NCBI RefSeq assembly: GCF_030053775.1 | Contig: NZ_CP125669.1 | Location: forward strand, 2,289,962-2,353,961 | Reading direction: 5' to 3' | DNA length: 64,000 bases | DNA from: Acinetobacter corruptisaponis | GTDB lineage: Bacteria > Pseudomonadota > Gammaproteobacteria > Pseudomonadales > Moraxellaceae | Shown here: positions 26,323 to 38,945 of the stretch, one piece after another | How the letters are laid out: each line of letters begins with the position of its first letter | Position numbering within the stretch: position 1 is the first letter of the stretch | Notes under the pieces: model-generated | What the model was told of the DNA's origin: nothing | The model's database searches: none | Seen by the model: the letters and a program-made list of their open reading frames with translations, nothing else | Translations under genes and position numbers: made by a program

Positions 26323-26350
26323 ATATGAGAGTCAATCGGTTTTTTTCAAG
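26323..26350 (-). promoter_or_regulatory. Candidate sigma32 heat-shock promoter for dnaK
   Basis: On the minus strand CTTGAAA (26344-26350) and CTCATAT (26323-26329) are 14 bases apart, close to the sigma32 consensus CTTGAAA-N13-15-CCCCATNT. It lies between grpE and dnaK, so dnaK can be transcribed independently of grpE. Confidence 0.65.
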
Positions 26351-26423
26351 CATTTTTATGAAAAAAAATCAAAAAACTCTCAATTTTTTGCATTTTTGAG
26401 CAAAAAACGCTTGCTCACGCGAA

Positions 26424-26969
26424 TTATTGACCCACCATCACCATCGCAGGACGAAGTAAACGTCCATTCAGGGTATAGCCTTTCTGCAACACCGTACCAA
26501 TCTCATTGGCCTTGGCATTTGGATCGATACCTACTGCCTGGTGTAAGTCGGCATTGAAGCCATTTTGGGTATTCGCCTCAACCACGCCAAATTTTTCCAG
26601 TGTGGTCAAAAGCGATTTCAGGGTCAGTTTCACGCCTTCGAGTACAGGTGTCTGTTCTTCACCAGCCGCCTGAATCGCACGTTCAAGGTTGTCGACAGAA
26701 TCCAGCAACTCTTTTGCAAACTTTTCCAGCACCGTATCTTTGTGCTTTTCCGATTCACGCTGGATACGCTCCACACTTTTTTGTGCTTCATACACAGCAT
26801 TTGCGGTACGCACCTTTTCAAGTTTTAGGCTTTCTTCAAGCTTGCTAATCTGAGCCTGTAAATCTTCAACGCTAAGCTCGTTTGCCTGCTCTACACTTTC
26901 AGCTTGAGTTTGTTCAGTTTGTTGCTCATTTTGAATGTCTTGAGCTTGCTCATTGTGCTCATTAGCCAT
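26424..26969 (-). CDS. grpE: Nucleotide exchange factor GrpE
   Basis: 181 aa. Dimeric exchange factor that releases ADP from DnaK. The N-terminal 45 residues are acidic/Gln-rich and disordered. A long coiled-coil helix follows ([21 protein letters not shown] onward), and then the C-terminal beta domain with [21 protein letters not shown] and [12 protein letters not shown], which is diagnostic. ATG 26969 has GGAGATCATCA upstream; an in-frame ATG 17 codons earlier is rejected. Confidence 0.95.
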   Translation of the reverse strand: MANEHNEQAQDIQNEQQTEQTQAESVEQANELSVEDLQAQISKLEESLKLEKVRTANAVYEAQKSVERIQRESEKHKDTVLEKFAKELLDSVDNLERAIQAAGEEQTPVLEGVKLTLKSLLTTLEKFGVVEANTQNGFNADLHQAVGIDPNAKANEIGTVLQKGYTLNGRLLRPAMVMVGQ

Positions 26970-27080
26970 TGATGATCTCCGTTTAAAAAAGTTCTCAAAC
27001 ATGTACAGTCCTTTTGGCATAAGTGCTCATCGGGTTAAACCTGAACTGCCACATATTGGTCATTCATAGATACGGATGAG

Positions 27081-27106
27081 GTATGGGCAACACGACAAAA
27101 TTCAAG
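27081..27106 (-). promoter_or_regulatory. Candidate sigma32 heat-shock promoter for grpE-dnaK
   Basis: Minus-strand CTTGAAT (27100-27106) followed after 11 bases by GCCCATAC (27081-27088), a good match to the sigma32 -35 and -10 elements, about 110 bases before the grpE start. Confidence 0.6.
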
Positions 27107-27128
27107 CGTTCAGGTTCATTTAAATCTT

Positions 27129-28022
27129 TTAATTATGCTGATTTAAGTAAAAATTCAGGTTTTCAATCACGAAAGCGATGAATTCCTGGGTTATTTTCGG
27201 TAAATGCTGCCTTGAAGCATACACTAAAGACAATGTCAGGTCGGGTGCAGAAAAACCTGTAAACACCTGTTGCAAACGATGCTGTGCAATATCCTCTCGC
27301 ACCAGCAGGGTGGGCAGCATGGCAACGCCCTGCGCCTTGAGGCACATCTGATAAAGCGCAATCACATCATTGCTCTTGAACGTAACATTTAATGGATAGT
27401 TTTGCGGTTGCTGATCTGTATCAAACAGGGTCCAGTACTGGTTATGGGTATGATGTGCAATGCAGTCATGCTGAATCAGCTGGCTTGGATACAAAAGGGG
27501 AGTGTGGTCCTGCAAGTAATGGGGATGGGCACAGAACGTGGATTCGATCTGGCAGACAGGACGTGCAATCAGTCCATCCGCGACTTTCTGGGTAATCCGT
27601 AGCGCAAGATCAACCTGCGCATCCATCAGATCAACTGTATTTTCCGTTAAATACACATCAAAATGTATGTGAGGATAAAGCTTTTTAAATTGCGTGATAC
27701 ATTCATTCACGCCCAGTTGAAATAAAAATAAACCACAGGTAAAGCGAATTGTTCCACTATGTTGTTCGGGTGCAGCCAAGCTTTCTAAGAGTTGTTGTTG
27801 CTGTAAGATATTTTCACAATAGACCAAGGCTTTTTCACCCGCAGGGGTGAGTGAAACTTTACGGGTGTTGCGCTGAAAAAGGCGCGTTGAAAAGGTCTGT
27901 TCAAGGTGTTCGAGATAGCGGGACACCATCGCTTTAGAATAATCCAAATGTTCTGCGGCTTTACTCAGATTGCCTTGATGGGCAATACAGACAAAGACCT
28001 GAATGGCTTTTAAGGTATCCAT
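27129..28022 (-). CDS. LysR-family transcriptional regulator
   Basis: 297 aa. The N-terminal winged HTH (MDTLKAIQVFVCIAHQGNLSKAAEHLDYSKAMVSRYLEHLE, residues 1-41) is the CrgA/YhjC-type subfamily form. A type 2 periplasmic-binding-like effector domain follows. Divergent from the MBL-fold gene at 28130 with a 107-base gap containing a T-N11-A palindrome, so that gene is its likely target. The effector is unknown. Confidence 0.88.
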   Translation of the reverse strand: MDTLKAIQVFVCIAHQGNLSKAAEHLDYSKAMVSRYLEHLEQTFSTRLFQRNTRKVSLTPAGEKALVYCENILQQQQLLESLAAPEQHSGTIRFTCGLFLFQLGVNECITQFKKLYPHIHFDVYLTENTVDLMDAQVDLALRITQKVADGLIARPVCQIESTFCAHPHYLQDHTPLLYPSQLIQHDCIAHHTHNQYWTLFDTDQQPQNYPLNVTFKSNDVIALYQMCLKAQGVAMLPTLLVREDIAQHRLQQVFTGFSAPDLTLSLVYASRQHLPKITQEFIAFVIENLNFYLNQHN

Positions 28023-28035
28023 GTTTATTATGATT

Positions 28036-28052
28036 GTTGCAAGATATGCAAC
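28036..28052. promoter_or_regulatory. Candidate LysR-regulator operator
   Basis: GTTGCAAGATATGCAAC is a palindrome (GTTGCA-5-TGCAAC) containing T-N11-A, the LysR box, 14 bases from the regulator start codon in the divergent spacer. Confidence 0.6.
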
Positions 28053-28129
28053 ATTTTATCTTAATCCAGGGTGTTTATTCAGCAATAATTGCAATTTAAA
28101 GTGTTTTCTATCAGATAGGAGACAAACAA

Positions 28130-28993
28130 ATGAATACTAAGCCTTATGCACTTTCTTTTATAGCATTATCAACATTCGCTGTGACATCTACTACTTTTGC
28201 ACAAGAGTTAAAAATTCAGAATTTTTTAGCCAAGCCTGAACATTTTGGGGTGACCTCCACATTGATTGAGGGTGATAAGGACGTCTTGTTGGTCAATGCC
28301 CAATTTTCTAAATCAGAAGCCTTGCGTATTGCCGCCGATATTCTGGATAGTGGTAAAACCCTAAAAACCATCTTTGTCAGCTATGGCGATCCTGACTTTT
28401 ATTTTGGTCTGGATGTATTCAAGCAATATTTTCCCAATGTGCAAATCATCGCAACCCCTGAAACAGTGAAACATATTCAGGATACACAGGCCCTAAAAGT
28501 ACAGTATTGGGGACCAAAAATGGGTGCCAATGCACCAAGTAAAATTATTGTTCCCCAGGCCTATATGGCAAAAACCTTAAAATTTGAAAATGAAAATATT
28601 GAAATTAAGGGCAAAAAAGAACTGACCTATTTATGGATTCCAAGTGCCAAAGCTGTAGTGGGAGGAATTCCTGTGTCATCAGGCATTCACCTGTGGACCG
28701 CAGATACTCCAACCGCCAAAGATCGTGCTGAGGTGGTGCAGACATTGGAAAGTATTAAATCTTTAAATCCTAAAGTTGTGGTGCCTGCCCATATGAAAGT
28801 AGGTGCAGCCGAGGGTTTAGATGCAGTTACCTTTTCAATTGACTATTTAAAGCAATATGAAAAAGCTGTAAAAGAGACAAAAAACTCGGCTGCACTCATC
28901 CGGATGATGCAGAAACAATATCCAGCTTTGGCTGAATCCAGCAGTCTGGAACTGGGTGCCAAAGTGGTGAAAGGTGAAATGCAGTGGCCTTAA
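28130..28993 (+). CDS. Secreted metallo-beta-lactamase-fold protein with degenerate metal motif
   Basis: 287 aa, signal peptide 1-24 (ends FA-Q). The arrangement resembles Vmh-type MBL-fold proteins, in which the motif usually reads THGDPDHYFG. Here residues 84-93 read SYGDPDFYFG, so both His ligands are replaced (Tyr and Phe) while the Asp residues remain. The downstream PAHMKVG keeps a His. It may be a catalytically dead or re-purposed MBL fold. It is probably controlled by the divergent LysR gene, is preceded by AGGAGA at 8 bases, and is followed by a good terminator. Confidence 0.8.
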   Translation: MNTKPYALSFIALSTFAVTSTTFAQELKIQNFLAKPEHFGVTSTLIEGDKDVLLVNAQFSKSEALRIAADILDSGKTLKTIFVSYGDPDFYFGLDVFKQYFPNVQIIATPETVKHIQDTQALKVQYWGPKMGANAPSKIIVPQAYMAKTLKFENENIEIKGKKELTYLWIPSAKAVVGGIPVSSGIHLWTADTPTAKDRAEVVQTLESIKSLNPKVVVPAHMKVGAAEGLDAVTFSIDYLKQYEKAVKETKNSAALIRMMQKQYPALAESSSLELGAKVVKGEMQWP

Positions 28994-29014
28994 AACGTCA
29001 TTAAAAAAATTGAC

Positions 29015-29041
29015 AACCGTGATGCCTCATCACGGTTTTTT
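29015..29041 (+). terminator. Rho-independent terminator
   Basis: AACCGTGATG (29015-29024) pairs with CATCACGGTT (29028-29037), loop CCT, followed by TTTTATT. Confidence 0.88.
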
Positions 29042-29384
29042 ATTGCGCCATATAAAGGAAATTTGCCTGTATGACTTACATTGTAAGCATGTAGGGGAGT
29101 TATACGGTGTTTATATAAATTATAAAAAATGAAGATAAACAGGTTTTTGCCCATGAAAATAGCATGTATATCAATAAAACTTTTGAATAGATAAAGTCTT
29201 AGCGATTTTATAAATGATAAAAAATACGTGAATGCTAAATCGAACTGATTTAATAAAAATTGCAAAATCATGCTGCATCCATAACAAACTGCAACTAATC
29301 CCCATCACGCCAGCGGAAAAAATTGTGAATGATAGGCAACGCAAAGACGACTTTGCTTTTTGTCATAATGAAAGGAAATACACA

Positions 29385-29627
29385 ATGAAAAAGTTAGCAT
29401 TGATCTCAATGGTTGTCGCTGGTGTTGCGTTGACGGCTGTGGGATGCTCAACCCAAGGTGGTCTGGATGCTTCTAGTTCGGCCCAGACAAGTGCAAGCCC
29501 AGCAGGTGTGCAGGGTGGTGTAGGTGTACAGGCGGGAACATCGGTTGATGTTCAGCCAGGTAGCGCATCTGCCGATGTTTCTGGTTCAGTTTCAGGCTCA
29601 GCAGGTGCGGATGCATCAGCACAGTAA
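29385..29627 (+). CDS. Small Gly/Ser/Ala-rich lipoprotein
   Basis: 80 aa with lipobox TAVGC (Cys21). The mature part is low complexity: stretches such as GVQGGVGVQAGTSVDVQPG and SADVSGSVSGSAGADASA look like imperfect repeats of (G/S)x(V/A) units. The start ATG 29385 has AAAGGAA upstream; an open frame extends to 29232 but is unlike a signal region. A second, related lipoprotein gene lies 275 bases downstream. No function is known to me. Confidence 0.75.
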   Translation: MKKLALISMVVAGVALTAVGCSTQGGLDASSSAQTSASPAGVQGGVGVQAGTSVDVQPGSASADVSGSVSGSAGADASAQ

Positions 29628-29736
29628 TCTCAAATTTGCACTTCCTGCGATAGATTGTCATGTCGATGCCAACACACCAATCTACACATATACTGCTATA
29701 TATGTTGCGTGAAGTGCCGAGATTAAACTGAAGCAT

Positions 29737-29772
29737 AAAAACTAGAATCATTTGATGGGTTCTAGTTTTTTG
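29737..29772. terminator. Hairpin with T run after lipoprotein gene 1
   Basis: AAAACTAGAA (29737-29746) pairs with TTCTAGTTTT (29760-29769) and is followed by TT, giving a terminator in the + direction; the A-rich side would also serve the other strand. Confidence 0.7.
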
Positions 29773-29901
29773 TTTGGTGCATCATTTGCCAAACTGACAT
29801 AAAAAATAACGGTAACGGACTTATACATTAATCGGCAAAACCGCAATGATGTTGCCCTACAGACAAAAAAGTTTGTATTCGATGTTATTGAGGGAAAATA
29901 T

Positions 29902-30099
29902 ATGAAGCAATTTGCTTTGATTTCGATGCTGGCGATTGCCACAAGTGCAATGATGGGCTGTGTCTCTGTGGAGGCAACAGGCTCGACCAAAGTGGGCATA
30001 GGTTCACATGGTGTGCAGACAGGTGCGGGCGTTAAAGCCAATGTTCAACCTGGGCAAGTCGGCATCAATATTTCGGGTTCAGCCTCAGCTGGACGCTAA
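29902..30099 (+). CDS. Small repeat-containing lipoprotein, paralogous to the preceding one
   Basis: 65 aa with lipobox MMGC (Cys20). The mature segment (GVQTGAGVKANVQPG and GINISGSASAG) matches the preceding lipoprotein in the order GVQ.GxGV..xVQPG...SGS.SAG, so the pair descend from a duplication. ATG follows GAGGGA at 9 bases. Possibly a small surface or periplasmic lipoprotein; function unknown. Confidence 0.72.
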   Translation: MKQFALISMLAIATSAMMGCVSVEATGSTKVGIGSHGVQTGAGVKANVQPGQVGINISGSASAGR

Positions 30100-30108
30100 A
30101 TAACGTTG

Positions 30109-30138
30109 GACTCAAAAGCAGGATGCTGTTTTTGAGTC
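30109..30138 (+). terminator. Hairpin after lipoprotein gene 2
   Basis: GACTCAAAA (30109-30117) pairs with TTTTGAGTC (30130-30138). The T run lies inside the stem, so termination is uncertain. Confidence 0.4.
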
Positions 30139-30309
30139 TTGGCAATAAAAAACAGGCAAATCACTTTTATTGACATAAAAAGCAAGTATAGATAAGCAGA
30201 ATAGTTAATGACTTTTTCAGATATGACCTTTAGGTTACAAGATATTTTTTAAATGCTTGATCTTGATCTATGACTTTATTCAGGCATATAGTCAGAGAGG
30301 ACAAGAACG

Positions 30310-31407
30310 ATGGATAGAGCGAAAAAGGGGAAGAACGTGTCAGCATTACCTCAGAAAATTCAAACACTTTTAGATAAAGGACAAGGTCCTGCTGCACGAG
30401 CACTTGATAAGCTGCCCAAGATTGTACAAGAGTCGATAGCCAGGATTTTAGGCTACCCTTACCAATATCCAGACCTGGACGCATTTACCAAATGCATTAT
30501 GGCGGTTCAGATTAAGCAGGGACATATTGGCTTTATTGGTGATGATCCAATTGAATCAAGACGACAATTCGATGCGCAAATGCTTGCGATCCTAAATAAA
30601 CCAACCTCTATTGAATCTGTTGAAGATATTCGCCTGCCTTTGCAAAGCGGAACCGTATTTGCGAGACACTACCATCCCGCGCCCAATAAAAAACTCCCGA
30701 TGATTGTCTATTATCATGGAGGCGGGTTTGTGGTGGGTGGCCTGGATACCCATGATGAAGCATGCCGCCTCATTGCCAAGTATGCAAAAGTACAGGTGCT
30801 CAGTATTGACTATCCACTTGCTCCTGAGGCATCACCACAACAATTGATTCAATCCTGTGAGGATGCCTTGGCGTGGGTTTACCAGAACCGCCGTCAACTT
30901 AAAATTTATAAAAACCGTATTGCTGTGGCGGGTGACAGCGCAGGGGGTAATATCAGTACCGTGGTTGCACAACATGCTGCTGGAAAATCCTATGCACCAC
31001 AGGCGCAATTACTCATTTATCCTACGGTTGACTTCAAAAGTCGTCACCCATCTTTCTATGCCTATGGTCAGGGCCTGGTCCTTACCAGTAAGGATGTCGA
31101 TTACGTGACCGAATACTACGCAACCCAGCACAATGTTGCCTTGGATAATCCGTTGATTTCTCCAACTTACGGCAATCTTAAAAAACTGGCGCCTGCCTAT
31201 GTCCTTACTGCTGGACATGACTTGCTGCATGATGAAGGTGAGATTTATAGCCACAAACTCAGACAGAATGGCGTCAAGGTCCAGTATGTGGACTACCCAG
31301 ACCAGAGTCATGGCTTTATCAATATCACGCCAGTTTCCAGCAAGGCGAAACGTCACACCATCGAGATTGCGAAAAACTTCAGGAAGTTTTGGGATAAGCA
31401 TAGTTAA
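30310..31407 (+). CDS. Alpha/beta hydrolase, HSL-type esterase/lipase
   Basis: 365 aa. The oxyanion motif HGGGF (136-140) and the nucleophile elbow GDSAGG (208-213, S210) identify the hormone-sensitive-lipase (Bacterial family IV) group. The acid and His are in AGHDLLHDEGEIY and DQSHGF. The first ~100 residues form a helical cap region. No signal peptide, so it is cytosolic or membrane-associated. The ATG at 30310 has AGAGGA 8-9 bases upstream; an in-frame GTG at 30337 behind AGGGGAA is an alternative. It is followed by a perfect parS palindrome. Confidence 0.85.
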   Translation: MDRAKKGKNVSALPQKIQTLLDKGQGPAARALDKLPKIVQESIARILGYPYQYPDLDAFTKCIMAVQIKQGHIGFIGDDPIESRRQFDAQMLAILNKPTSIESVEDIRLPLQSGTVFARHYHPAPNKKLPMIVYYHGGGFVVGGLDTHDEACRLIAKYAKVQVLSIDYPLAPEASPQQLIQSCEDALAWVYQNRRQLKIYKNRIAVAGDSAGGNISTVVAQHAAGKSYAPQAQLLIYPTVDFKSRHPSFYAYGQGLVLTSKDVDYVTEYYATQHNVALDNPLISPTYGNLKKLAPAYVLTAGHDLLHDEGEIYSHKLRQNGVKVQYVDYPDQSHGFINITPVSSKAKRHTIEIAKNFRKFWDKHS

Positions 31408-31423
31408 TTCATGTGTGAACCCA

Positions 31424-31439
31424 TGTTCCACGTGGAACA
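31424..31439. other. parS: parS site (perfect palindrome)
   Basis: TGTTCCACGTGGAACA is the ParB-binding consensus in the form used by Pseudomonas. The palindrome extends perfectly to 24 bp (31420-31443). It lies between the esterase stop and ppiA. With a short downstream T-rich stretch it could also fold as an RNA hairpin, but an exact parS match is the simpler reading. Confidence 0.88.
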
Positions 31440-31544
31440 TGGGTATTTTATTGTAGACAACAAATAAAAATAGCAAAAATGGATTTGCAAAACATAAGAT
31501 GATGGGCTACAACAAATCTATTTTACAGGTCGAGAAAAGCAATT

Positions 31545-32099
31545 ATGAAAAAGCTGTTCATTGCAACAAGTCTAATTCTGGCAAGTGGTTCTTTATTTGC
31601 AAATACGCTGGTCGATATGAAAACCAGTATGGGGACGATTGAAATAGAACTATATGATGATCAGGCGCCTATATCAGCAAAGAACTTTGAAAATTATGTG
31701 AAGAGTAATTTCTATTCAGGAACGATTTTCCATCGCGTTATCCCAAGCTTTATGATTCAGGGTGGGGGCATGGATGTAAACATGATTGAGAAAACCACAA
31801 AAGCACCTATTGTAAATGAAGCGAGTAATGGTCTGAAAAATAACCGTGGTACTTTGGCAATGGCACGTACCAGTGATCCCAATTCTGCAACAAGCCAGTT
31901 CTTTATTAATGTCGCTGACAATAACTTCCTGAACCGTTCAGCAATGGACGCAGGTTATGCGGTATTTGGTAAAGTCACCAAGGGAATGGATATTGTCGAT
32001 AAAATTGTAAAAGTACCTACTGGAAACTATGGAATGCACCAGAATGTACCAAAACAACCAATTAAAATTATCAGTGTTCAGATAAAGAACAAAAAGTAA
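31545..32099 (+). CDS. ppiA: Periplasmic peptidyl-prolyl cis-trans isomerase (cyclophilin)
   Basis: 184 aa, signal peptide 1-19 (SLFA-N). The cyclophilin core has [24 protein letters not shown] and [14 protein letters not shown]. The compact prokaryotic-type loop lengths fit PpiA. It catalyses proline isomerisation in secreted proteins. GAGAAAAG precedes the ATG. It ends in a strong hairpin before the rRNA operon. Confidence 0.9.
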   Translation: MKKLFIATSLILASGSLFANTLVDMKTSMGTIEIELYDDQAPISAKNFENYVKSNFYSGTIFHRVIPSFMIQGGGMDVNMIEKTTKAPIVNEASNGLKNNRGTLAMARTSDPNSATSQFFINVADNNFLNRSAMDAGYAVFGKVTKGMDIVDKIVKVPTGNYGMHQNVPKQPIKIISVQIKNKK

Positions 32100-32104
32100 A
32101 AAGC

Positions 32105-32142
32105 AAAGCAGAAATATAAATAAAATATTTCTGCTTTATTTT
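32105..32142 (+). terminator. Terminator of ppiA
   Basis: AAAGCAGAAATA (32105-32116) is complementary to TATTTCTGCTTT (32126-32137), 12 bp, followed by ATTTT. Confidence 0.85.
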
Positions 32143-32228
32143 CATATAAATGCAATAAAATAGCAGTAAATATAAACGTTTTGATGAGTAAAAAAACAAC
32201 ACTCAATAAAACAGTACTTTGAAAACAC

Positions 32229-32256
32229 TTGCGCACCAAAAAAAATCTCCTATAAT
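32229..32256 (+). promoter_or_regulatory. rRNA operon promoter P1
   Basis: TTGCGC (32229-32234) and a consensus TATAAT (32251-32256) are 16 bases apart, with an A-rich spacer and A/T-rich upstream UP-like sequence. The following GCACACATCCC is a GC-leaning discriminator of the type linked to ppGpp control. Confidence 0.8.
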
Positions 32257-32528
32257 GCACACATCCCAACGCAATGAAGCAAAAGAACTTAGCTTTAACG
32301 GTTAAGTCGTTAGGTATTTGTTGCGTTTACTTGTCGCTGACGAAGCGGTGAGAAGATCATTAAGAGAATAGAAGAACAACTTGTGTGGATTTTTACTGGT
32401 TGATCGATCGATAAATTATCATTGATTAATTGGTTAAAATTTCTCGAAGTTTATTTGAGCGAATATATAAGTCAGTAATTGATGAGCCAGAATTGGCACC
32501 TTGTCTTTAATAAGGTGCAAAATGATTT
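32257..32528 (+). other. rRNA leader with processing-stem arm and boxA-like element
   Basis: The leader contains AAGAACAACTTGTGTGGAT... at 32372-32400, almost fully complementary to 34080-34109 downstream of 16S, forming the pre-16S RNase III stem. A hairpin GCACCTT/AAGGTGC (32496-32502, 32512-32518) exposes TTGTCTTTAAT, similar to the antitermination boxA (TGCTCTTTAACA). The segment TCGCTGACGA (32334-32343) recurs in the 16S-23S spacer. Confidence 0.65.
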
Positions 32529-34065
<1,537 letters not shown>

Positions 34066-34079
34066 ACGAAAGATTGGTG

Positions 34080-34109
34080 ACTGGTAAGAATCCACAACAA
34101 GTTGTTCTT
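34080..34109 (+). other. 3' arm of pre-16S processing stem
   Basis: Complementary to 32372-32400 with few mismatches; together they bracket 16S for RNase III cleavage. Confidence 0.7.
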
Positions 34110-34124
34110 CGAAGATGTATCTGA

Positions 34125-34201
<77 letters not shown>

Positions 34202-34269
34202 CTACTGACGAAGTGATGAATAGTCACAAGCTGCTAGATGAGAAGATATATCGTTCAAGATGATAAGCT

Positions 34270-34345
34270 GGGGACTTAGCTTAGTTGGTAGAGCGCCTGC
34301 TTTGCACGCAGGAGGTCAGGAGTTCGACTCTCCTAGTCTCCACCA
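34270..34345 (+). tRNA. alaT: tRNA-Ala (TGC)
   Basis: 76 bases with CCA end. Acceptor GGGGACT/AGTCTCC with one G-T pair, anticodon TGC at 34303-34305 between CCTGC and GCAGG, T loop GTTCGAC. Second tRNA of the rRNA spacer. Confidence 0.97.
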
Positions 34346-34726
34346 CGAATTAAATGGAAACATTTAATTTAAAGCTAAATAAATTATAGAAATTAATAAA
34401 TGTATAAATAAATCAAAAGAGATTTTGATTTGAGTTTATTAACTTCTGTGATTTATCACAGTTTACTACTCGCTGACGAGGCAGTAGTTAATCATTAACA
34501 GATTAGTAGAATTGAGTCTGAAATAAATTGTTCAAACTCGATTAAGTATTAAATTAACAAGTAATTGTTAAGAAGATATTTAATCTGAGAACTAGCAAAA
34601 ACACTGAATCAAGCGTTTTGGTATATGAATTTAGATTGAAGCTGTACAGTGCTTAAGTGCACAGTGCGTCAAACTGAAATGTTGGTAATACTACTTGTAG
34701 GTATTAACGACTGTTTGGGGTTGTAT
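34346..34726 (+). other. 16S-23S spacer downstream of tRNA-Ala
   Basis: No further tRNA. It contains a CTGTGA...TCACAG hairpin (34446-34461). The segment TCGCTGACGAGGCAGT (34470-34485) is related to one in the leader at 32334-32349, with similar following bases, probably a repeated antitermination/processing signal. The 5' arm of the pre-23S stem starts at 34711. Confidence 0.6.

Positions 34727-34733
<7 letters not shown>
34711..34733 (+). other. 5' arm of pre-23S processing stem
   Basis: Pairs with 37613-37636 (CTGTTTGGG and GTTGTATAGTCAAG against CTTGACTATACAAC, CCC and AAACAG, one bulged base), bringing the 23S ends together for RNase III. Confidence 0.8.
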
Positions 34734-37621
<2,888 letters not shown>

Positions 37622-37797
37622 ACAACACCCAAACAGTTGTATATAAAGCATCAACTTAAATGATTAAACCAAAGTAAAACTTGATTTAGTGCAGAAACTA
37701 GTTAAACTACGAACACTAAAACAGACTCAACAGCTAATCCGTTAAACTCTTCGGTACTAAGTGGCAGAATGTAAGACCACCGAAAGCCAAAACAGTT
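37622..37797 (+). other. 23S-5S spacer
   Basis: Contains the 3' arm of the pre-23S stem (to 37636) and no tRNA. The rest is unstructured to my eye. Confidence 0.6.
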
Positions 37798-37912
37798 TGC
37801 TGGCGACAATAGCAGGAGTGAACCACCTGATCCCTTCCCGAACTCAGAAGTGAAACCTCCCCGCGCTGATGGTAGTGTGGCGTTTGCCATGTGAGAGTAA
37901 GTCATCGCCAGC
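37798..37912 (+). rRNA. rrf: 5S ribosomal RNA
   Basis: About 115 bases. The terminal stem GCTGGCGA/TCGCCAGC closes the molecule, and CCCGAACTCAGAAGTGAAAC is the conserved central loop of 5S. Confidence 0.95.
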
Positions 37913-37924
37913 TTTTAAATTGAA

Positions 37925-37956
37925 AACCTCCCAACCAATGTTGGGAGGTTTTTTTA
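37925..37956 (+). terminator. rRNA operon terminator
   Basis: Perfect 11-bp stem AACCTCCCAAC (37925-37935) / GTTGGGAGGTT (37940-37950), loop CAAT, then T7. Confidence 0.95.
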
Positions 37957-37996
37957 TGCTGAAGAAATAGAGAAAAGTATAATGAAAAGAAGAATG

Positions 37997-38542
37997 TTAA
38001 AGGCTGTTTAGCTCCTTTAGGATCGCCTCATTAAACTGGGGGAGGTCATCTGGGCAGCGTGAGGTGATCAGGGGCCATTCATGGGTATTGCAGCGATGAA
38101 CTGCTTCATCCACCCAATGTGCACCCGCATTTTCCAGGTCGAGGCGGATGCTTTTATAGGAGGTCAGATTCTTATCCTTGATTCGCTCGGCATTAATCAA
38201 GGTCCAGGGTGCATGGCAAATGGCGGCAATCGGTTTGTTTTGATCGGTGAAATATTGAATGATCCTATGCGCATGTTCATTGAGACGGAGGGTGTCTGCA
38301 TTGACTGTACCACCAGGAATGACCAGAATATCGTAGTCTTCCACGGAGACCTGCTCCAGGGCAGCCTGTGGGGGGTAGCTTGGCCCAAGCTCTTTATCAC
38401 TTTTTACTGTTTGTACTGGTTCCATCTTTTCGGCGGCATGTATGACTTCAATTCCCTTGCCTTTTAAAAATTCCAGTGGCTGAATCAGCTCATCATGCTC
38501 TACGCCTACATTTGAGGTGATAAATAATGCCTTTTTAACCAT
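37997..38542 (-). CDS. DJ-1/PfpI family protein (PfpI/YhbO type)
   Basis: 181 aa with the DJ-1 fold and the nucleophile elbow AAICHAPW (C109, H110), the class I glutamine-amidotransferase-like site of PfpI/YhbO proteins. Related proteins are described as stress chaperones, deglycases or proteases; the precise activity is disputed. ATG 38542 has GAGGAATTTCACA upstream, better than the ATG five codons earlier. Divergent from nothing and probably monocistronic; a terminator hairpin sits about 130 bases upstream of its start. Confidence 0.88.
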   Translation of the reverse strand: MVKKALFITSNVGVEHDELIQPLEFLKGKGIEVIHAAEKMEPVQTVKSDKELGPSYPPQAALEQVSVEDYDILVIPGGTVNADTLRLNEHAHRIIQYFTDQNKPIAAICHAPWTLINAERIKDKNLTSYKSIRLDLENAGAHWVDEAVHRCNTHEWPLITSRCPDDLPQFNEAILKELNSL

Positions 38543-38670
38543 TGTGAAATTCCTCAATATTATTTGATTTCTAGGTTAACAATGCAAAAGCATGAAAAGT
38601 GTAGGGCTTTCATCGGCGGATTGTATCTCGATGGATACGCTGTCAAATTCTGTTACACGATAAGAATAAT

Positions 38671-38812
38671 AAAAAAAGAAGCCCCATCATCCTGACAGGG
38701 CTTCTTTTATATTCAGTTTATTGTCGTTTATTTCCTATAAACAACCACATCCTGTGCATCTTGTTGTTCTGAATGAGACTTCCTGTCCCTCTATGTTTTA
38801 TATAATAGTGAA
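38671..38812 (-). ncRNA. Candidate small RNA between PfpI-like and outer-membrane genes
   Basis: A strong hairpin AGAAGCCC/GGGCTTCT (38677-38684, 38698-38705) is followed on the minus strand by T7. The gene upstream on that strand already has its own terminator at 38901-38925, so this second one needs a separate transcript. An AT-rich TATTATATAA -10-like box lies at about 38808-38817 on the minus strand. This would give an RNA of about 130-140 bases. No coding frame fits. Promoter strength is uncertain and no homologue is recognised. Confidence 0.35.
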
Positions 38813-38900
38813 AATCTCCAGATGGGTATATTCGCCAATCTCTGCGATTGTTGTAGGTTTCAGCTTACATTGAGGTTTAGGAATCTATAGTTTTAGATAT

Positions 38901-38925
38901 AAAAAAACGGAGTCATCTGACTCCG
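38901..38925 (-). terminator. Terminator of the outer-membrane barrel gene
   Basis: CGGAGTC (38908-38914) / GACTCCG (38919-38925), with A7 at 38901-38907 that reads as T7 on the minus strand. Confidence 0.88.
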
Positions 38926-38945
38926 CTTCTTATTTGGCCTAATAT

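Noticed and set aside
28990..29271. 93-codon minus-strand frame after the MBL-fold gene
   Set aside because: It runs through the terminator and AT-rich spacer, has Phe/Leu/Ile-rich noise composition and no ribosome site.
29232..29384. Long N-terminal extension of lipoprotein gene 1
   Set aside because: A good ribosome site and lipoprotein signal begin at 29385; the upstream part lacks both.
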